From the NCBI GenBank assembly GCA_028554645.1, contig JAQOOI010000073.1, positions 558,001 through 622,000 of the forward strand: a stretch of DNA of 64,000 nt, read 5' to 3'. This stretch comes from Omphalotus guepiniiformis. Its lineage: Eukaryota; Basidiomycota; Agaricomycetes; Agaricales; Omphalotaceae. Position 1 is the stretch's first letter. Every line of letters starts with the position of its first letter. The position numbers and the translations under genes are program-made. The notes under the pieces are model-generated. The model saw nothing but the letters and a program-made list of their open reading frames with translations, did not search any database and was not told the origin of the DNA. Below are positions 23,301-33,000 of this stretch, one piece after another.

Positions 23301-23659
23301 CAGTCATATTTACGGACAGAACTCCGAGATGTCACTGTGTTGACTATCGCTCATCGCCTACAAACGATTATGGACGCAGATAAGATTGTGGGTGCATTTA
23401 GTGTTCTTCTTCACCTACTTAAGTAAATGATTATTTGATGATAGATGGTTCTAGATGCCGGAAAGATTGTGAGTATAACTAAGTTGGTGTTGGGTTGGCA
23501 TCATGTTTTAACTGTTCGTTGTAGGTGGAGTTCGGTGTCCCTGAGGTTTTGCTTCAGAAGCCAGACGGAGTCTTTCGCGCTTTGGTCAATGAGTCTGAGA
23601 ATAAAAAAGCCCTCCGTGAAACCGCTTCATCGCTTCAGCCTACTGTAGTAATTACGTAA
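17386..23659 (+). CDS. ABCC (MRP-type) transporter, copy 2
   Basis: Paralogue of the 4.7-10.9 kb gene with the same order (N-terminal spans, TMD1, NBD1, TMD2, NBD2), about 1,400 residues, open throughout after removal of short introns. NBD1: Walker A GPTGSGKTS, ESWVQNETIK, LSGGQKARL, Walker B LLLDDILAALDVHT (Asp for the catalytic Glu). NBD2: GRTGSGKSS (intron near 22682), canonical LSVGQRQ (copy 1 has FSMGQRQ), LLILDEATSAID, TIAHRL. The 15-nt microexon is at 23206-23220. The start at 17386 aligns with the N terminus of copy 1. The last exon starts after the intron following VLDAGKI and ends at TAA 23657-23659. Substrate unknown. The copia element ends just upstream, so regulation may be altered. 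Confidence 0.88.
23206..23220 (+). other. 15-nt microexon of ABC copy 2
   Basis: CCACTTCTGCAATAG (ATSAI of DEATSAID) between GCATCAG and GTAATACG; the preceding exon ends GATGAAG and the next starts at 23278 with ATTATAAGACAG. Same size and phase as the microexon of copy 1. Confidence 0.8.
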
Positions 23660-23729
23660 ATTGTTAGAGGACCTGGTTCTTCTGGATCTTCGATGCTCTG
23701 TACCCTCTTCCTGAAGACTTTCATCCTAG

Positions 23730-24130
23730 CCTGCTTCCAAACATCCAGATAACTGGCCGCGTCGCGCTACCTACAATCATGCAAGATAAAATATGGGTAC
23801 AATCTCAGAATGCTGCCTAGAATGTAACCAGGGGATGTAGAGGAGACTATCGCTAGCACCGGCGTTGACGTTGACGCGTCAGAGAGGCGTTTTCTTCGAG
23901 GACGAAGTGGATTCAGCTCCTTGAACATTTTCATTGTTTACTCTGACGATTTCCATCGCGCCGTTCATTACCAAGCATTTTACATGGGGAACCAGGCAAG
24001 TCCAAGGGAAGGACAGACGTTTGCAGGCTCGCTTTTGATGTCTGGAATCATGAACATCAATCTAGCTTATACAGTGCTGATTTTGCGCGTCTATTACAGC
24101 GTGAGCATGAAATATGGAGGTGCCGGTGTG
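23730..24130 (+). pseudogene. Decayed N-terminal fragment of a third ABCC transporter
   Basis: Collinear but broken similarity to the first exons of ABC copy 2. At 23731 CTGCTTCCAAACATCCAG aligns with ATGCTTTCAGATATTCAA (start codon now CTG), followed by CGCGTCGCGCTA against ACGTTGCGCTA. Around 23892-23915 TTCTTCGAGGACGAAGT aligns with TCCTTCGAGGACGAAGT. Around 24061-24100 TTGCGCGTCTATTACAGCG aligns with TTTACGCGTCTATTAGAGCG of exon 2. Frames are interrupted and nothing homologous to the NBDs follows, so this is a truncated tandem copy. It supports an ancestral array of at least three ABCC genes. Confidence 0.7.
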
Positions 24131-24242
24131 ATGCTTGACCCAGTTGGCCCACACCTGGCCCACACCAACAAATTTACTTTCCGAATTGCCGCCTGGAGTG
24201 TTGGTCATTCATAAACCCGTAGGACCATCATTCTTTTCATTC

Positions 24243-25426
24243 ATGTCTGCAAGCTCAAATTCTACGAGACATCTGGTCATTGGTGGCGCTGGATTCTTAG
24301 GCTCACATATCGTGCAGCTGCTTAAAGCGCGCGGTGACTCCACTATCCTTGCCTTCGACCTCGTTTGCCCAGATTTGTCGAGTGAGGCATGGATAGAAGG
24401 TGTCGAATATGTGGAGGGAGACATCAATAACGAGGAGAAATTGACAAATACATTTCGATTTGTGAGTTTTCACATTTGCGGCGCTGTTGATACATACACC
24501 TCAACTTCGCCACAGTTCAGCCCCGACGTTGTATACCACACTGCTTCTCCTATTCACGGTCATACATCAGACATATACTATCGAGTGAACGAGCAGGGTA
24601 CTCGAACAGTACTGTCAGCTTGTAAAGCAGCGCGCGTATTCAAACTGGTGTACACTTCATCTACTGGCGTCGTTTGGACTGGCGCAGACATAGCTGATGC
24701 CACGGAAGATCAACTCCCCATTCCTCCGCAGGGTTATGATGCATATCATCATACTAAAGCCCTGGCCGAGAAACTAGTCTTGAGTCAAAATGGAGTTGAT
24801 GGGCTGCAAGTTGTAGTTCTTCGCCCTTGCGGGATGACCGGGTGAACCCATTTCTTACAAGCACCTTTCTTGTGTCTTGACGATTCTCTCAGGGAACGCG
24901 ATAAACAGTTGATCTGGAGGCTAGCAAAAATTCTTGATGATGGGCAACAGAATTTGCAAATTGGCGATAACACCAATCTGGTAGATTATCTCTATGTAGG
25001 AAACGCAGCACAGGCGCATATTCTAGCAGCCGATCAGCTGCTCAGAAACCCTACTGCTGTTGCGGGTGAAGTCTTCTTCATTACAAACAATTCGCCAATG
25101 CCGAATTGGTCGTTCAATCGTCTTGTTTGGAAGGAGCTAGGCGATGATGGCTCAAAGCAAATTGTCAAAATTCCTCGAGGTGTAGCGATGTTCATGGCTT
25201 TGATATCTGAACTCTGGAGCAAGATCATACACAAGCCGACTGAATTCAATCGTTTTAATATCCGTTTTATCACTGGTGTCCAGTGGTACAACATAGAAAA
25301 AGTACGAAATATACTGCTTTACCTTCCCTTTCAAGTCGTCTTACTCTCATTTAGGCTCAGAGATTACTTGGATACGAACCGCAGGTTAGTCTCGAAGACG
25401 GTATTTGCCGAACTGCCAAGGTCTGA
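24243..25426 (+). CDS. Sterol-4-alpha-carboxylate 3-dehydrogenase-like (3-beta-HSD family)
   Basis: 341 residues in four exons: 24243-24461, 24516-24841, 24893-25301 and 25355-25426. N-terminal Rossmann motif GGAGFLGSHIV, then GDI, ASP, YTSSTGVVW and the catalytic YHHTK (Y-x3-K). Later motifs LQIGDNTNLVDYLYVGN, LAADQLL, GEVFFITN and the end LLGYEPQVSLEDGI are typical of Erg26-type enzymes, which oxidise and decarboxylate C4-carboxysterols in ergosterol synthesis at the ER. Other NAD(P)-dependent steroid dehydrogenases share this architecture, so the exact substrate is uncertain. Intron 1 has 54 nt without a stop, so an unspliced frame also stays open; its GTGAGT and CCACAG ends and the domain alignment support splicing. 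Convergent with the membrane-protein gene at 25.8-27.3 kb. Confidence 0.82.
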
Positions 25427-25494
25427 AATACCTCTATAGTATTACTTACTTACTTACACAGTTGATGACTTCTTCTTTTTAGTGGTGGAAAACT

Positions 25495-25765
25495 ACTGGT
25501 CACTCATGAACATGTGAAGACACGAGTTGTGCTATCCTCTTCAAACTATGATATTGTGAGTGTATACCCAAGGAGAGAGAGAAAGTGTTTGAAAATATCT
25601 GTATAGAAGTTGTATATGATAGTGATGAAGCCTTTATATCCAAATCTGAGAGAGCAGTCTTTGAGATCAGATCTGAAGTACCAAGTACACATTGTGTAAT
25701 TATATCCTCCAACCTTTGTGCACTACCCTCTACAGTTGGAACCACATCCATTCTTATCACCAACT
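25495..25765 (-). pseudogene. C-terminal remnant of the AT-rich membrane-protein family (fragment E)
   Basis: The minus strand ends in a peptide (SLKRIAQLVSSHVHE) matching the tail of the neighbouring copy A (TLQFVEGTTPVSSHIHE). On the plus strand 25505-25562 (CATGTGAAGACAC ... GATATTGTGAGTGTA) aligns with 25918-25975. No upstream exons are attached. It is a tandem, partially decayed copy of the last exon. Confidence 0.55.
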
Positions 25766-25782
25766 ACACCATCTTCTATTCC

Positions 25783-27282
25783 TTACACTTCTGCATCTAT
25801 GTCCTCCATCTTCATGGCCCCTTGTCCACTACCTTCACCAAGATCTCGCAGCTCAATACAATCATCATCATCATCATCACCTAAATGAGTGCCCTTTCTG
25901 ACCAGAGACTCCTCATGGATATGTGAAGACACTGGTGTAGTACCCTCTACAAACTGTAATGTTGTGAGTGTAGAGTTTCCGGTTAGCCTTCTATTGTGAT
26001 CATGGGAGAGAGATGATATCTCTGTTACAGCATCATCAACAGGAGATCTGCTGAATTTCACCAAGGCAATGACTGCAACAGGGTATATCACCTGGAGAGT
26101 ATGTGATTAGTGAGAGTTGATATTAGAATTAGCAATGAAAGAATCATACTGAGGAACAGTCAAAAATTGTACTCAGTATATCTGTAAGATAGAGAGCAGT
26201 ATTGCTTTCAGATTCAGACTCTGGTAATTGACTCAGTATCAATAGCAATAGTATATAAGATGTCTAACTTGGTTATGAGCAGATTATGCCATCAATTAAT
26301 TAGAGCACTTCACCTGTATAAATCCATAAACAAGTCCTGATTCCACAATAAGTGCAAAAGTTCTCTGAACTCCTGTCTTCTTCTTTCTACCAAGCCCAGA
26401 GAGAAATTTACGATGTTGCCTGGTTCAATATATAAGTACTTCTATAAATTTAAAGAAAGAAGACTGACCAAGCCTTTATATAAACCAGTCTGTTCCTAGT
26501 ACATTCACTGCAAGGCTGATAGCATAGCTGGCTATGTTAAGCCCATTAAATCTTTCACTATCAGCATCATTGGTAAGAGTTATAGCACTAGCAATGTTAA
26601 GCCCTATGCAATCTTTGTGAGACTTTATCTTCCAATAAAATCAATCTTACCAATATTAGCTAGCATTATAAAAATAAAACACAACTTGATATACAGACTC
26701 CCAGACCACATTTTCCAGGCTCTCCAGGCAATAGTCATATCACCAAGAAGTGTCTTGTTTTGTGTATATTTAAATTATTGAAATGTAATCAAGTAGAGTT
26801 GACTCACATTGAATGTGACTACTAAGTTCTCAAGTATAGCCAGTGGTTTTAGCAGAATATTTACTTGTGTAGCCCGATCAACCAGAGAAAGTGAGGGATT
26901 TCTGATCAACAATCCCTCATACACAATAATTACTCCACCAAGATTCTGAGCTAAATCCATGGAAAACGAAAGGCACAAAAGGCATGTAAGAGCAAAGAGT
27001 ATCTTCTCTGGTGTATTCTTTAGCCTTTGATACCTGAATGTCTCCAAGAGAAAAGTTAGTAACAGTTACAGTTTCTTGCATAGTTTAGTGTCACTTGCCA
27101 AAGAACTCTTGCAACAAGGCAAGCAAAGATGATAAATAGAGCTATCAGAATATGATCAGATGCATACCAGGTAAGGGTTAATAATTCATACGGAATATTA
27201 ATGCATAAATACAGAACTCTGTGATGTTACCAAGTATAGAAGCACCAATACTCAGAAGAGCAGCATCTTCCTCTGGTGTCAT
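25783..27282 (-). CDS. Multi-pass membrane protein of unknown function, copy A
   Basis: Minus-strand gene in an AT-rich island, about six exons. Starts at 27282 (MTPEEDAALLSIG). A hydrophobic exon follows at about 27047-26810 (YQRLKNTPEKILFALTC, then VTFN before GTGAGT). The next exon, about 26760-26650, has LLGDMTIAWRAWKMW and ends MLANIG before GTAAG. The C-terminal exon (about 26090-25783) has VAVIALVKFSRSPVDDAV, an acidic DDDDDD run and a Leu/Glu tail. The GD-x-T-I-x-WRAW-x2-W motif is, to my knowledge, typical of a large uncharacterised agaricomycete family of proteins with about seven membrane spans. Exact exon limits between 26650 and 26100 are uncertain. Copies B and C (46.0-50.0 kb) share this order. 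Confidence 0.6.
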
Positions 27283-28055
27283 CTTGAAGCTTTGGATTGT
27301 CGTGTGAAATGTGGACTGTCAGTATTACCTATCATCTGTCTGTGTGTCAGATTTATAGGAATAAGAGATCAACTTAAACAACAACAAATAGTACAGCATG
27401 TTACACAGATTGAAACAGAGGACATCTTAGTTGACAAGATATCTCAGATTAGATGAGCATTCAAGTACTTCACATCTCACTAGCACCTGGCTATATCACA
27501 TCTTAAGAAATTTACATCATTGATAAATCAGCTTGAGATGTGAGATGCTGCATCAATTATAGAGGCACTGAACTATAGAGGCACTGAAGATCAATATTTT
27601 AAGCATCTCACAAATCATGTATGTTGAATCTCTATAAAATGGTGTGCATATAGTCAGAATTGAAGTTTCAAGTAATGATATAATATATGGAACTCTCTTG
27701 TCTAGATGATTGTACATAGACAAAGAATATATATATAAAGTTGTGCAGCTTAAGACAGCTCAGATACAAGTCAATAGAATCTGTATAGTATCTCAGTATA
27801 GCTGATGTAGATGATGAGAAGACCTTGCAAATACATAACAGTCTAGTAGGCTATGTCCATAGAAATAGCTAGACTCTGCCATGGAAACACAATGAAACAA
27901 TATTGTCTCAGTCTCAGTTGCAGAATCATCTCAAATCTATACGGAAACTGTGCACATGATTTATCTAGACTAGTATTCATCAAATATAATGCAATTCTTT
28001 TAACTGGATTGTGAGTATCACTAGAAAAACAATTGTGATTAAGAATGCTAAGCAC
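27283..28055. other. AT-rich intergenic sequence
   Basis: Probable promoter side of copy A plus non-coding AT-rich DNA. It holds a short tandem repeat (TATAGAGGCACTGAA twice, about 27559-27591) and several CATCTCA/TGAGATG inverted words (27465-27610). A minus-strand frame at 27843-28097 continues from remnant D but has no recognisable domain. Confidence 0.45.
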
Positions 28056-28200
28056 AGCTCCTCTCCATCTCTTCGACTTCTGCAGCCATATCTCCATGAA
28101 CCTTTCTTCACTATCCTCTGCAATTTCACCAAGGTCATGCAGCTCAACATAATTTTTAACATCATCATCTAAATGAGTGTCTCTCCTGATCCAAGGTGTT
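28055..28200 (-). pseudogene. C-terminal remnant of the AT-rich membrane-protein family (fragment D)
   Basis: Plus-strand 28125-28180 (ACCAAGGTCATGCAGCTCAA ... CATCATCTAAATGAGTG) matches 25839-25893 of copy A (ACCAAGATCTCGCAGCTCAA ... CATCACCTAAATGAGTG), the acidic tail of the protein. Nothing homologous to the membrane-span exons was found alongside. It looks like an isolated remnant of a further copy. Confidence 0.5.
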
Positions 28201-28310
28201 AGTCAGCACAAAATAAGTTCAAACCGGCCATGAAATACAAAAGAATGTTTATGTACGTCCAGGATATCAATGCTGTGTATGGTACTTCTACGTACTAGTG
28301 TGTTGGTGTA

Positions 28311-28347
28311 AGCCTTTGTGATAAGTACGTGTATTATCACAAAGGCT
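28311..28347. repeat. Perfect 14-bp inverted repeat (hairpin)
   Basis: AGCCTTTGTGATAA and TTATCACAAAGGCT separated by 9 nt. It lies between remnant D and the F-box gene, outside any supported gene. It could be the tips of a deleted inverted-repeat element or a transcript hairpin; no function is assignable. Confidence 0.7.
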
Positions 28348-28843
28348 AAGAACTCGTTAGGAATTGAGATTGAGGTGCAAGTTGAAGAATACACCTGCCA
28401 GTGGATGTACGTGATTTGCCTCAGGGCCGTACTTACTTACATAGTCTCCTACGCAGATGTCGGGACCTGGTCGGGACCGCCCAACCAAGTCAGAACTCTC
28501 ATCACCTCCGTCGAAAGCTGTGTATTTTGCTCCAGTGGAGAATATCAACATCTACCTCCAAACTTGCTTGGTATTGTTACTTGTGCTCTGGTCCTCCAAG
28601 TCCCGCTATGAATCCTTCCCACTCCTCAGCGCTGGAACATGGAATACAAACTCGAGTACGATTGAGAGCTTCATAACCATATCACAATGTGTTTGCGGAA
28701 GTGCAGGATACGTGTGTTACATACTGTCAGGGAGGGGAAGGCGCACAAATTAAATCAGGGTCGATATGGATGTCTCAGATAACAAAAGGAGAATGGGTTC
28801 GGGAAGATAAGTAAGAGAAGCCAGGGAGAATCCCGACCAGGTT
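28348..28843. other. Intergenic region 3' of the F-box gene
   Basis: Overlapping plus-strand frames at 28318-28753 have no recognisable domain. No supported gene. The right part is the 3' flank of the F-box gene. Confidence 0.4.
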
Positions 28844-30092
28844 TCAGATAATTTGCAATTTTAATGCACGCTCGAACCGTGGCATCTGGTCAAGGATATA
28901 CTTTGCTGCGCAAGTGCAGTCAAAAGCAGAACCAGGAGACATACTAAACAGAATCGATTGAAGGTACTTGAACTGCCTGCGTCGCAGAACCGCCGAGATA
29001 CTGCTCCAGTCAAACTCATTCAAGCACGTCTCGTCTGAGGAATTCGGTAACATGAGCTCGAAAGCGATGTCCTGGAGGCAATCCGAACGAATCTGAGACA
29101 GCGTTTTAGCAATCCAAGGACCAATCATTGACGTGACAGCGTCTCCAGGAAAAAGCAGGATGTGCTTGTAACGAAGAGAACGAAGCGATGTGCATTCCGT
29201 GATATTAATGAACTGTCGTAATATACCTAGAAAAAAGTAAACCCAACCGAAGGTTTAGCGAAACAACAAGCGTAAGTATGTCACGAGAAAGGTAATTACC
29301 GCTGACTTGACGGCTATTCGAAAAGGCAGGGAAGGATACTTGCAGATGCCACAACGAATGCGCTGTCCGTTGAAGAAGTTCACCAAGGTGAAGCACCTCA
29401 CCTGAAGAAGTCGCTTCAAAGTAGAAACTCCGCAACAGCGGTGGCGAGTCATGCGCCGCAAGCCACTCTGCTAGATCCTTCAAATTCGCAGCTCGTTTGA
29501 ACTCGAGAATATGCCATTGAACGTCAGGAGCGGTTCGCCCAAGAGCTGCAATGCCTCTTCCTTGATACGTCCATGCGAGGCGCTTCAGTGTTATTCGTTT
29601 TAGACGCGGGAACGAACATATGAGGTCCACTAGCTCGGAGAACAGATAGAAGTGTGAGTGATGAATGTCGAGCTCCTCCACGAAGTCTTTGAAGTAACAT
29701 AACAGACTGCGAACCAAGTCTTTTGGAATGTGCTCGAAGTCGGTATTTGTTATTCGAAGGGATCGCAGGGAAGGTAACAGAGATACAAGTCGAGGTATGC
29801 ATCGCACTGCTCTCTCTACACAGGCTACTCCAGATAAGAGCACACAGCGTGACAAATCATTAAAGAGAATGCGTCGCACGTACGGGGCGATGGTGTTCAA
29901 GGGCGACTGTAGCAATTCTATAAGAACAAGAATTTCCTCTGTTTTGAGCAGTATCGGAGCTTCCGAAAAAAGATGAAATCGCGCTGAGGGTTGAAGCTCT
30001 CTGCAGAAGCTACAAGCTAGCAAAGCTGGCCTATCGTCGTGCAGGAAATCGCCGACAGTGTCGAGAATTTCTTGTGGGATATGAGTCGGCAT
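28844..30092 (-). CDS. F-box protein
   Basis: 391 residues in two exons (30092-29300 and 29226-28844) with a 73-nt intron, GTAATT..TTCTAG, joining VSG to ILRQF. I took the start at 30092 because the F-box follows at once (residues about 4-45: IPQEILDTVGDFLHDDRPAL, then CRELQPSARFHLFSEA). This LPxEI-x-D...L-x-DD...ALLAC...W/LxPSxRxHLF pattern is the common agaricomycete F-box, which binds Skp1 in SCF ubiquitin ligases. The rest has Leu-rich repeat-like stretches (LPSLRSLRI, FPRLKRITLKRL), probably the substrate-recognition part. Agaricomycete genomes carry large, fast-evolving sets of such genes, so the target cannot be inferred. Confidence 0.8.
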
Positions 30093-33000
30093 TTTGGCGT
30101 GGTATATGTGACCGGTCAAGAGGGGCGCGCTTGAATATAGGAGGTTTAAAGACTGTTTTGTAGAAAAAGTACATGTGCTTGAACTTACTGCCCGCATGCA
30201 TTTGTTTTACCGAGCCATATCGGCAGGGTTGATTAGCCGCGGCGCCCAGCCTCCCCGCCTCCCCTTGGAGTATAAGTATGAATACTTGAGCCTAATATCT
30301 AAGAGTAAATTGTCAACATGAGGTGCACAGGGAAACTGGGATGGATGTGATACCAACGAAGATATCCTTGTTTTGCGCAGGTAGAGCGACCCTTGGGCCC
30401 GTTTCATCAAGTGAGTGGCAAATGACGCGATCCAGGAGCTGGAATCCATATTGTTGCCCGTGAGCTTGACATGTAGTGCAATGGTGGCGTTGAAAAGGCA
30501 GTGAAACTGTCCTAGTCCATCGTCATCGCCAGACGTTATACACTATAGTTCTCCACTCAATTCAAGGCTGGGTCGATGATGATAGTTTCAGTTACACACC
30601 TAAATCATGATTATTTGAACGGCGATCAATACTTTCCTCGTTCCCTCTTCCGCTTTGGAGTTTCGTCCTGGATTCGTCCAAGTATTAACGTTCAGGGCTA
30701 TGTACGATGGCAAAGCCCGCTTCCATTGTTGGCATATTTGTTACGTTCATCATTGCCATCGATCACAAACCGACGCAGCGAGTTGGGAACAGATCTGTAG
30801 CGCTATAGCTTGAGGCTACATTTGTTCATGTCTGTTCCCCGTGTTGCATATTCAGCTCAAAGAAAATCAAGAGGAAGAGAAGAAATATACTTAGAGTTGG
30901 ACATTGTGGAAGGCGTTTCTCCATGAGCGCTTGAGCGCCTGCTGGGCGTCGTGGGAAGTTAGGAAATACGAGCGCCAAAATTGCTCTCCGACCACTCGAA
31001 TTTGGACTCGGACTCGGATAACTTGCATTTGGACACTACCATCTACTTCATTGCCTTGCACTCCGATGAAAGGATCTACTTTGTACGTTCATGTGTTACC
31101 TGTGCCAGCTCATAGAAAATCATAGTGAATTGTTTTCTCTTCTATGTATGAAGGAAGTCGCAAATCTCTCAAGCTTCCTGTTTGTTCCTAGGTGTACAAA
31201 GATAGCATGAAAAGGACCTTTGGGGACATGATACCGTGTATATATGCGTACCAGCTGGTCTGTTATGTGTACTTGGGTGGTTGGTCAGTCCGAAAGCGAT
31301 ACTCATTGCTGATCATGATGCATGATACAGAAGCTTGAGGTGAGCTTATAGAGAACTGTGAGGCGGTGACCAGATGACGATGACGATGGGATGATGATCT
31401 TCAGGTTCCGTTTCTGCAAGCAGTGCATCAGGTGGCTATCATAGGTATGTGCTATTCAAGTACTTGCAAGCAGATAATTCAGTCTCTCCTAGCTTCCGTA
31501 AGGATAGGTCCATAAACTGTTGACCCGGCTCCGGTACATATACAATACATTTTGTGGAATGCAGGTAAATCAATCAATAGTCCCTGGTGCCAAATCGAAT
31601 TTACAGCTAGAGATCTACTTAATAGTGACTATCGAAATATCACACGAAGGCACGGCACATCCGATTTTCGTGCTATGCGGAACCAAGGTAACCAGCTTGG
31701 TACAAGGATCGTACAAGACATCCCTAAGGCCGCAGCAGGCTTTGCTTGTTCCCCCAATCATCTGTCTCCTTGTCGAACAATCAGAAACCCCGCATACATT
31801 GTTACCTTGTGCTCTCCCTGTCGATCTGGGGTAATAGTTGGAATGTGGGACAGTGAAACTTCCTAAATATCCGCGCGACCCTCGTGCTCCGATTTGCGAC
31901 TTCCCCTCCTCAACAAAAAGGTTCACACACTCTCTGTTAATCCCTTCTTGCGGACGAACCGAACTGTGATGGTTTGGTCGGTTGTGGGTCACGATGGTGA
32001 GTTCTTATTCCCTTCCCGCGAAGTTCGTTCCTTGCTGACAAGTTACATACAGATACAGTAAGTACTGGCGGTGCGCATACGCATGCACGTTCTTTAGTGA
32101 CTCCGAGAGAGGCTCAAGAAGCCAGGCACACTTTTGCGACTTTACCCAGCTAAGGACTCCACATTACCGATTAATCCGACTGTGGCCAATGTTAAGTCCG
32201 GATAAATGATACAGTACATCCAGCGGCCAGCCAGAGATCAAACACAGCATCATGTGAGTGCACCACGCAAAACGGTAGGCTAAAACTTTCTCTGAGCAGC
32301 GCTGTTCCTATGTTTCTCCGTCCCAATACCAGCTGCTTGTGAGGATAATTCAATTGCTGATACGGTACCGAAGGGTTCAATGACATCCACATTTTTCCCC
32401 AGATCCCATGGTCGTCCTCGAAGTTGATTCTTCATTAAGGATTGAAACTCTGTTTCGTCCTTCATCTAGCAGTCTCAGCATGGGATGGGATGACCTGGCA
32501 TACGCTCCGTATGTAGTACTTACTTAGAACCTTCTATTCATGATATACATCCTCCACTGACGACTCTTAGTAGTCCCTCCCGACCTTCCGGTCATCCTAT
32601 CATGGCTGATACAATCGTGCGACCCAATTCCGATTCCGAAAGAAGAGAAGATGGCGCTCCATGTATACATAGTTTCCTACCAATGCGGATCTCCGTCTAC
32701 CACCAGTGGGTGAGAGGTTTCTAACAATATGCTGATAATGGGTCTGTTATTATCGCCACTAATCTTCCCTTGCTCACCGAATTGCGTCCGTAGCGGCTTT
32801 GTTGTATCCTTTCCTCCTCCTCCTTCTGTTCATGGATGGTTATTCAAAGCACATGGATCATTTCCTTGTAATATTAATGTGCTCCCGCGATGGTTGTTTT
32901 TCGCCTTGCACTTTTTTCTCACCGACTGGTCATCGCTAGTCAATTCAACATCTCTTCGCGAGTTCTTTACATGAATTCTGATTACTTGGTAGTACTTTAA

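Noticed and set aside
24000..25500. Biosynthetic gene cluster suggested by ABC transporters next to a sterol dehydrogenase
   Set aside because: No synthase, P450 or other tailoring enzyme nearby; the dehydrogenase is probably a primary sterol gene, so the link is adjacency only.
31520..31992. Overlapping frames of 104-125 codons on both strands
   Set aside because: Mutually overlapping, no domain, no paralogue, no splice context; treated as chance frames in a gene-poor region.
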